64,000 nucleotides of DNA, from contig CALYLX010000082.1 of NCBI GenBank assembly GCA_944990035.1, positions 682,001 through 746,000 on the forward strand. Direction: 5' to 3'. Below, piece by piece: positions 56,888 to 64,000 of the stretch. A program made the position numbers and the translations under genes. The stretch comes from Clitopilus passeckerianus (Eukaryota; Basidiomycota; Agaricomycetes; Agaricales; Entolomataceae). The notes under the pieces are model-generated. The model ran no database searches and was not told where the DNA came from. It saw nothing but the letters and a program-made list of their open reading frames with translations. Position 1 is the stretch's first letter. The number at the start of each line of letters is the position of its first letter.

Positions 56888-57142
56888 AAGGAGACCCTAG
56901 CTGGTGAATCTGCTGCAATCAATGGGCCGCGCGTGGGTGGCGTTGTTATGCTAAACCCTGTCATCCAAACAATGATTATCTTCTGGCCGGGTAACCGAGT
57001 CGAAGCCCCGAGCCTCCGCCTCGGTCATGGTCACAACCTTCTAAGCGCCTACTCATGATCACACAGCCCCTTACCCGCTTTGCACTGTTCTCTGGTCCTG
57101 GTTATGTCCTTGCACCCACTTGCTCTCTAACTCGACGTAACT

Positions 57143-58718
57143 ATGGCCAACGACTCAGAGGCGGCCGTGCAATTACCGCTGTTTCCATTCGAAATCTGGC
57201 TGAAGATCGTGAGCTTCTTGGTGGTTGAGGAACGATGGAGGCTCTACTCTGTCAACCGTATTCTATTCAAGATCTGCATGGACGAAAAGTACAAGCTAGT
57301 ACAGCTGCAAACCCCTAAGGACGTCATCAAGAGCCTCGATCTTATCGCGTAAGAGCGTCTATCTGTTTAGAACGTCGCTGTCGTTGAACACCGTTACTTG
57401 CTCAGTACCTCCACCATTGGGTGCAGAGTGCGCCACCTCGACTATTGGCCACATGCTCTAGCAGCCCTTGATGTGACATACATACCAACCTTTCAATGGG
57501 AGTCAAAGGAGGCCCGGGGCCAAGGCTCACGACACATCCAGAGCCGAAACGCACGCTACGAGGGTCAGAATCCTGTTCAGGATGTTGTTGACCTCATGAG
57601 CCGCTTCTCCAACGTTAGCACCCTCACACTCAGCTCTACCAGAACCCTGGAACTGCCTGCCTTCCTGCAAGCCTTACCCACCGTCACTGCTGGATGGAAA
57701 GCTTTTGGCCACAACCTCAGGAAGGTCTCATTGGATGTCACATTGGAGGGGTGTTGGAGAGTTCTCAGTTCAGATCTGACACTACCATGCCTCGAAGAAC
57801 TGAGTATCAAGTTCTCAAAAGCCTACCTCAACACCGATATCCACCTCATCCTCAGCACACTAATGGGTCCATTCGTTAACAACCATCACGCATCTCTTCG
57901 AACCCTGCAACTATCCGCACAACGTTACCTCGACATCTCGCCCTTCCTCTTCTCCATCCAACATCTTACGCGTCTTTCCCGCTTCACCTATTCCTGCGTC
58001 CTCGCTGACGAACGCCAATTGGCAGCCCTCCACCATGTGTTGTCCATACATGCATCCACGTTGCAATTCCTTTCTCTCCGCTTCATGAACCTGAACCGCA
58101 TTCCACGACCGGATTCCAACTCCGAAGTCTGGTCCACATCAGAAGTCCTTAGCGTCGAGATGTCCGAACTCGAACAACTGGATTTCCGTATGGAAACCCT
58201 TCCCGAAACGCCACAGATCGTGGAGTTCGTCAAGCAGTATGAAAGTTCTCTCACCATGCTGGTTCTTGGCTACAAGAAGTTCACGTTCGAGGAGGTGGAG
58301 AGCATCACGGAGGTTTTTGAACGGTCCGGAAAACTCAAGCATTTGAATTGCGGAGTCTGTTGCCTACGCCCTGCACTACTCGACACACTCTCTACCCATC
58401 TCCCCAACCTCGAACTTCTCTCCCTTTTGATCGACTACGCCAGCCCGGACGAAATACCAGACACAGGCGATCCCGAAAGCGTAAGTGCACATCAGGGCCC
58501 GGGATTTCCAATTGGATTTGACGTTTTTTTGACAACACTCTCTCCTTTTCCAGTTCGAAGAAGCTATGACGGAACGTTCTTATCCGAAATGGAACTTGAA
58601 GCACTTTCGTGGCGTCATCAATTCTACCCCTGTCGGCGGAGTGGCTGGTGTAGAGCGTGCACTGCGAAATTCTGTGCCTAGCTTGCAGACATTTCAACTT
58701 ATGCTGGCTCGAGCCTAG
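57143..58718 (+). CDS. F-box-like protein with leucine-rich segments
   Basis: Three exons; introns at about 57351-57405 and 58480-58554. The N-terminus LPLFPFEIWLKIVSFLVVEERWRLYSVNRILF is an F-box-like helix set. About 12 irregular leucine-rich stretches follow (for example VSTLTLSSTRTLEL, CLEELSIKFSKAYL, SLRTLQLSAQRYLD, TLQFLSLRFMNLNR, ELEQLDFRMETLPE, HLPNLELLSLLIDY). The last exon ends SLQTFQLMLARA. Likely an SCF substrate adaptor, substrate unknown. It shares a divergent promoter with CSN5, which regulates cullin-RING ligases; the link is suggestive, not evidence of co-function. Confidence 0.78.
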
Positions 58719-59150
58719 TCCTTTAACTTCGGCCTCGCTCGTGAGGTGGACGGGGTGACACCTCCAAATACTTGCAGACCTTCCAGGAAATCCTCTGATG
58801 CGAGCGGTGACAGACCTGGTCATATGCTCCAGACGGCTTCATCATGGGATCGTCCCGCAAACAATGGGTGATGGTAGTGGTACTGGGAGGCGGCTGACAG
58901 GAAGGGTAGCCATCTACTTCAAATCAGCGGCGGTGGCTTCATTTGAAGGAGGGTTACGTCAAGGAGGTTATGATCACGCATGCGCGGGACTTGTACGTTG
59001 TACACTAATGAGCGGGAGCTGTCTGCTTCAGATTAAGAGAACTTCGCTTTCTAACGATTATTCGACCATATACTAGATAGATATTTAATAATGTTAATTA
59101 CATGAATTGAAGTACGAATAGGAAACTGATTGAAGGTCTCAAGGACATAT
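58719..59150. other. Convergent intergenic; nothing seen
   Basis: 3' flanks of the F-box gene and the DUF3669-like gene. Only small frames. Confidence 0.45.
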
Positions 59151-60295
59151 TCAACCATTTGTGCGTGCATTGACACGTCGAGCCTGCTCCTCCTGCAATT
59201 TCAAAAGCACAGCTTCTCCGAGTTCCTTGTTCTCAGACCCGTACTCTGCCAGATAACCACCAGTAAACGCGTCATAAAGCTCGTCTCCTGGAACGGGTCG
59301 GGGATAATAGGGGTCATTTGCAAAAAAGGCCGAAACAACTTTGTCGACATCTTCCGATTTTTTGTCCCATTTCTTCATCTGTACTCGGGAGGTACAGTCA
59401 GGTCAAGCACGTATGAAGGGGTTTTCATCATACCTGGTTGAAGTCGATGACGAAGAAACTGACCCCATCCTGCCCATCTCCACCCATAACGAATTCTATA
59501 TCCCGCCCATCAAAGCCACCCTTAGCATTAATGTACCCCAGCATCTGGCCCATACCAGTAGCAACCTCCCGAGCGGTCGGAAGTGGAGTGCAGGTGACGC
59601 TCCTTCGAAGAGTGTCGTAACGCGCAACATCAAGCGGGAAATTATCAGAGTTGAAGCACATAGACTTTGAATGTCGATTCGGGCGTATTACTTTGCCAAA
59701 ATACAAACGACAGAGGTGCGGGCGTGGGGCAGTCTTGAAAAGGGGTGGGTAGTAGAGGTCTCGGATGAGATCTCCAACTGCTGGGGGTAAGGAGGGAACT
59801 TTGTCCATGGCGTAGGTGGGCCTTGTCACTGTACGGAAGGCCGAACGAAATACTTCATGATTTACATTTGCAGAAGTTGGATCGAGAACAACAGTGCCTA
59901 TTTCTGGTTGATAAAGAGCCCAGGGATGAGGGATTGAGAAGAAGCGGTTGGCGGTGGTGAATATTGCGCGAAGCGCATCGTACTCGTGTTCGAGAATCTC
60001 TCCATCCTGAATGCTGTGGACTATCTTGTAGGCATAAAGACCACCATCATCGGTGGAGTAGACAGAAGCAAAACTACCGGCACCAAGGCGCCTTTCCAAC
60101 GGGGTAGGTTCTAAGTCCATGATGGTCGTGATATTCCGTGAAAGAGTGCAGAATGAAACAAAATTCGTGATCTGACTCCGTCACGCGACGGCACCGTATA
60201 TCTTGCCCTTCGCGTATGTCTACGATCAGTGTAGCTTCTTCTTGTTCAAAGCTTCCGCTATCGAACTCCAGAATGCTAAGCAAGCCAGAGTTCAT
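59151..60295 (-). CDS. DUF3669-like protein with protein-kinase-like N-terminus
   Basis: Exons 60295-60224, about 60171-59432 and about 59378-59151. A 52-nt intron (60172-60223, GTAGAC...GTCAG) joins SFEQEEATLI to ITNFVSFC. The kinase-like start ERRLGAGSFASVYS and YAYKIVHS follow. The family signature comes late: RPHLCRLYFGKVIRP, CFNSDNFPLDVARYDTL, MGQMLGYINAKGGFDGRDIEFVMGG, FFVIDFNQMKKW. The lysine and Gly-rich loop are present, but no HRD or DFG, so it is probably not an active kinase. DUF3669 proteins are widespread in fungi, with unknown role. The frame is open upstream of the ATG at 60295 (DKVTELAEGIRW) but has a TGA at 60323-60325. Confidence 0.75.
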
Positions 60296-60523
60296 GATCC
60301 GCTGGCGGTCGAGGGTCAGAGCTCAGCGGTTGCTGAAAAGGACCCATCGGATGCCTTCTGCCAGCTCTGTCACTTTGTCACGAAATGTCGGAGGGGGTGG
60401 AGGTGGGATGGCATTTCTACGTCTCGCACGACTCAAATCACTCGAAGGTCCACTGCCAGCTTGGACAGGCACTGTTTGGTATAGCTATTATTAGATGACC
60501 TTCAAATATTACGGTAACTGTTA

Positions 60524-61244
60524 CTAACTGCTAGCGGTATTTTTTCCTCTCAAATCTATCGCATCCACCTGACTTGCTTGGGGCTCCCTTTTTGCCGCCA
60601 AAGCCTTCTCCATCTGCTCAAAAGCGTTCAAGGCGACCTCCTGCGTGCTCTTGCGAGCAGGCGCAGCACCAGGAGATCCGGACTCTCGCAAAGTCTTCGG
60701 CCACTCGGTTTGTGGTATCCCCATTGAAGTCAGTGAGGCCCGCAGCGTGGACACGGACTTCCGGTACTCCTCAAGTGACTCGTCGTAGAGGTCATACACG
60801 CAGATTGCGCAGCCCGACATGCAGCACTCTGCAGAAAAAATTGGGTTGAGCGGGCATTTCGGAACGAAAGACAGGCAGACAAAAGGAGAACGTACCGTCA
60901 TCCGCAGGTGGTGTGGGCTCTTTTGGTATTTTGAACCCATGGAATGTATCTCCCAATGGTACGGCTCTGGGAAACAGGGTGGCAGAGGTGGTGGTATCTT
61001 CTGATATCGGGGTAGCTTTAGCCAATGTGGTATCCGAGATCTTGTCAAATTCTTCTATCTCGTGTGTAAATTCTTGCTTTCCTCGAAGGGATCTCTCTAG
61101 ACGTCTATACCGGTCGGACAAGTTTTGTCCGCCCCAACGCAGTCCCGGTCGATTTGGTGGTCCAGCATGGTGACTGACGGAACGAATGAAGGGTGGGGCC
61201 GCTCCTAAGGGCGTGAATAGGTGCTGTGTTCGGCGGGCAAGCAT
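60524..61244 (-). CDS. Oxidoreductase-like domain protein (OXLD1 type), mitochondrial
   Basis: Two exons with an intron of about 66 nt near 60829-60896. The N-terminus MLARRTQHLFTPLGAAPPFIRSV is Arg-rich without acids, consistent with mitochondrial import. Past a charged middle region comes the signature ECCMSGCAICVYDLYDESLEEY, the Cys-rich Oxidored-like motif (CC..GC..CV.D.Y), then a polar helical tail (NAFEQMEKALAAKRE). The biochemical role is not established. It is divergent from the DUF7330-like gene at 61640. Confidence 0.85.
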
Positions 61245-61639
61245 CTAAACATGACGATGCCTGAAGCTACGTAGCTGCTCGTAGTCGACGTTCGGAAAGA
61301 CGAGGGGGTGCTTTGTCAGCAGCTTTACCACTGTCCTTGGCAGTGATGAGGCCAATATCAATCCCCGGTCCCGACCACCTGAGCCCCATGCAGACGTGAA
61401 GTCCATCTGAAATCTAGTTCCCCATTAACGATGTAGCTCGTGACTAGGAACATTCGAAAAGACGATCTCGAGGCGCGGGGAAACTACGCGAACTGCGTGA
61501 AGTGGATTCAGTGCTGCGGAACCTTGATGGCCGTCTGTGGCATGTCTGTGCGTTCAAAAGTCGGTGAAGAGTGCGCAGTATCGCACGGTTCTCACATCTT
61601 TCCTCTGTTCAACCACGACCACCCACCTAAAGTGCAAGA
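61245..61639. promoter_or_regulatory. Divergent intergenic region
   Basis: Promoters of the OXLD1-type gene and the first DUF7330-like gene. A small frame at 61440-61643 has no support. Confidence 0.4.
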
Positions 61640-62721
61640 ATGATTATCCAACCCCCCAGTCAAGATGCTGCAGACGCAAAACGACGAGAAGCGGAAGCTC
61701 AGGCAAGGGAGGTTCCTGAGGCTCGGACACCAGCCGTAAGTATCCCCTGTATAGTCGGGGCTAGTAATGAATAGGCGCTCAACGTATACCCCGATTATAG
61801 GATGACCCTCCACCAACCTACACTCAAGGTCCTGAGACGACTCCTCTTCCCAATGCAACTGCACTCGCTGGCCCTTCTCAGCCCGTTAAACAACCACATA
61901 ACTTCATTACCATGCATCGAGACAACGGCTCTGTGAAAGGATCCTGGTTGATCGATCCTTGCCTTACTATCCCAAGGACCATGTTACCGCCGCTCCTCGA
62001 CGGCGAGACCGAGGAGAACAGAAGGAACTTGAATATCCATGCAAGTAATGGAACGATTGAAGTCGACCTCACTCTTGCCGCCACTACTGTGGATAAAGGC
62101 GCCCTGGGCCGCAAACGTACCACGTTTGACGTCAATGCGCGCAATGGAACTATTAGATTCGCAGTGGTGAGTGACCTGTCACTAAGATTTCCCTAATGAT
62201 TTGCTCATTTTCTTTCAGTTCGCTCCCTATACACCTCGCCTGCCGTTTCACCTTCGTGTGAGGGCTGCGAATGGCACGATCAACCTCACGATTCCTCGCT
62301 CTTTCCATGGGCTTATTACCCTTGTCAACCGTAACGGCAGCGCCAAGTTCCAAGGGTCGACCGTCGACCAGCTGCACACTTTCAGCGAGGTGAACGGGAC
62401 GCGTAAATGCTTCATTGGGGACTACTCTGTACTCTCAGACGATGATGGATGGGGGGGAGACGAGATCGTCGTCGAGGCTAATAATGGACGAACCAGGATT
62501 CAGTATGAAGGCGAAGTTATTGAGAAGGATCCGAAGCAGAGGGGCTTTTTCTCGAGGTTGCTTGGGATGTAGGTTGGTCAATCTATGTTTTTGGTATCGA
62601 ATGAGCTAATCACGCAATGAACAGAAACCATCGTCGTGACCATCGGCATGGGCATAGGCACGAACACCGTGACGGGCACCATCGCCATGGCCAGAGGCGG
62701 CACAGTCATCACTGGGGTTAG
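61640..62721 (+). CDS. DUF7330-like protein, first tandem copy, with optional His-rich tail
   Basis: Exons 61640-61737, 61800-62166, 62220-62568, and possibly 62625-62721. The N-terminus is short and Ala/Arg/Glu-rich. A PPPTYTQ motif then leads to a domain of repeated NGT/NGS strands (NGSVKGSWLIDP, SNGTIEVDL, RNGTIRFAV, ANGTINLTIP, RNGSAKF, NGTRKC, NNGRTRIQYEGEV), a beta-helix or beta-sandwich pattern seen in agaricomycete DUF7330 proteins. If the GTAGGT at 62569 is not spliced, the protein ends GFFSRLLGM at 62572. If it is spliced (56-nt intron, branch GCTAAT, acceptor AACAG), it continues for 31 residues rich in His and Arg to 62721. Function is unknown. Confidence 0.75.
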
Positions 62722-63075
62722 GGAAATTGGGTCTTGGCTATGATGCATTCCATCTTCATTCTCGTGTAAATTCACTTCACATTTCTGATTCCTTGTAACT
62801 CTATACATGCAAGCCTTCCTGTATACCAAAACATTGTGGTTCCGCGTCATCAATTGAAGTACGTCAGCTATTCGCTCAGATTGATCCTACCCTCCTTTCG
62901 TTCCTACCTCCACGGTAGTAGTTCTCGGGATTAACACCTAGCTGGCCTCCCCCAAAAATGTGGTAGCTTCAGACGCTAGGCGCTGGTAAAACACGTGGGC
63001 TTCTTCCTGGGTATTCTATGCTGTGCCTTGCAGCTTTACTTCGTTCAATAACCATCACTCGTCCTGAGTTCAAAA
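62722..63075. other. Intergenic between tandem DUF7330-like genes
   Basis: About 350 nt with no gene; it holds the second copy's promoter. Confidence 0.45.
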
Positions 63076-64000
63076 ATGAATAGCCAACCCCCAGGTCAAG
63101 AGGAGACAGATGCAAATCGACGAGAAGCAGAAGCTAGGGAGGTTGCCGAAATTCGGACACTCTCCGTAGGTTTCTCTACATTTGAGCGTGTATTGAATAG
63201 GCGCTCAGTAAATTTCTCGATAATAGGACGACCACCCACCGACCTATACCACCTCTCCTGAGGAACCACCTGCCAGTCCTCTTTCAGGTCGTTCTCAGTC
63301 AGTCAGACGATCATATAGCTCTGTTACGATGGCCAGAGACACGGGCTCCATCAGAGGGTCGCTGTTGATGGATCCTACGTTCGCTGTCCCGAGAACTATG
63401 TTACCACCTCTCACCGAGGACGAAACTGAAGAAACCAGGAACAACTTCTTGGTTGTCGGTGAAAGCGAAGCAGGTCCCTCTCAGCCTGCTAGGCGACCAC
63501 ACAACTTCGTTACGATGGCTAGACACTCTGGTTCTATCAAGGGAACCTGGTTAATAGACCCTACCCTCGTTATCCCAAGAAACATGTTACCCCCTTTGGT
63601 CAAAAATGAAACCGACGCAACCAGAAGGAGCTTCAATGCCCACGCTGGCAAAGGAAGTATTGAAGTCGACCTTTATTTTGCATCGACGCGGAGCGACAAG
63701 GACGTTCTGGGTCGTAAACGAACTCCGCTTAATGTCAAGGCATCTCAAGGATCTGTGAGATTAGTAGTGGTAAATACCGTGGCACTATATGAGCATCTAA
63801 TAGTAATTCACTCAACTTCTCTGCAGCGCGACCACGGGCCCCGCCTGCCGTTCTACCTTCATGTGGAAGCTTTGAATGGCACAGTCAACCTCGGCATTCC
63901 ACGGTCTTTCCAGGGTTTTCTAACCCTTACCAATGACGAAGGTGGTGTCAAATTTCTGGATTCCATTATCGACCAGCTGCATGTTTTTAGTGAAGTAAGC
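63076..64000 (+). CDS. DUF7330-like protein, second tandem copy (cut by window end)
   Basis: Starts MNSQPPGQEETDANRREAEA at 63076, paralogous to the first copy's N-terminus. The first intron (about 63166-63228) is in the same place, followed by DDHPPTYTT. Unlike the first copy, the segment TMAR..GSI+G..L.DP.(F/L)..PR.MLPPL...ET occurs twice (about 63328-63440 and 63511-63620), separated by a Glu/Ser/Pro linker. Strand-like repeats continue (GKGSIEVDL, SQGSVRLVV, NGTVNLGIPRSFQGF). The last exons lie beyond the window. Confidence 0.75.

Overview
The window is nuclear DNA from a filamentous fungus, almost certainly a basidiomycete of the Agaricomycetes. Genes are dense and lie on both strands. 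They are cut by many 50-60 nt introns (GTNNGT donor, CTNAN-like branch site, NAG acceptor). The families point the same way: expanded TKL-type kinases, F-box/LRR proteins, P450s, agaricomycete 7-TM proteins, DUF3669- and DUF7330-like proteins, and a Crinkler (CRN)-type protein. There is no bacterial operon structure, CRISPR array or intact transposon.

Layout. 0-5.3 kb: a TKL kinase fragment lacking a recognisable N-lobe, the relic of a transporter last exon, and a DHA2-like MFS transporter. 5.8-12.5 kb: a 1,774-residue Ser/Pro-rich protein of unknown function, divergent from a DUF7137-like membrane protein. 12.5-16 kb: a gene-poor stretch. 16-20 kb: a full TKL kinase, an alpha/beta hydrolase and the first of three related four-TM proteins. 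20.9-28.4 kb: a small mitochondrial-type protein, PEX13, the telomere protein STN1 and a 7-TM protein. 28.7-34.6 kb: the second four-TM protein, an NFKBIL1-like protein, F-box-type genes and an HSP20 chaperone. 35-40.6 kb: an NFX1/FAP1 zinc-finger protein and a seven-exon unknown. 41.3-45.1 kb: the third four-TM protein next to the CRN-type P-loop NTPase. 45.3-52 kb: the PUS3/DEG1 pseudouridine synthase, an intron-containing tRNA-Pro(CGG), a 7-TM receptor-like protein, COQ3 and ribosomal protein eL20. 52.5-64 kb: a P450 with an internal stop, CSN5, an F-box protein, a DUF3669 protein, an oxidoreductase-like protein and a tandem DUF7330 pair that runs off the end.

There are no pathway clusters. 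Housekeeping genes (PEX13, STN1, NFX1, PUS3, COQ3, eL20, CSN5, HSP20) are interleaved with fast-evolving family members. The most informative observations came from splicing the sequence by eye. Several apparent frameshifts or stops (MFS transporter, hydrolase, CRN protein) disappear once short introns are removed. The CRN protein regains an intact Walker A motif. The first DUF7330 gene gains an optional histidine-rich tail. The stop in the P450 does not go away.
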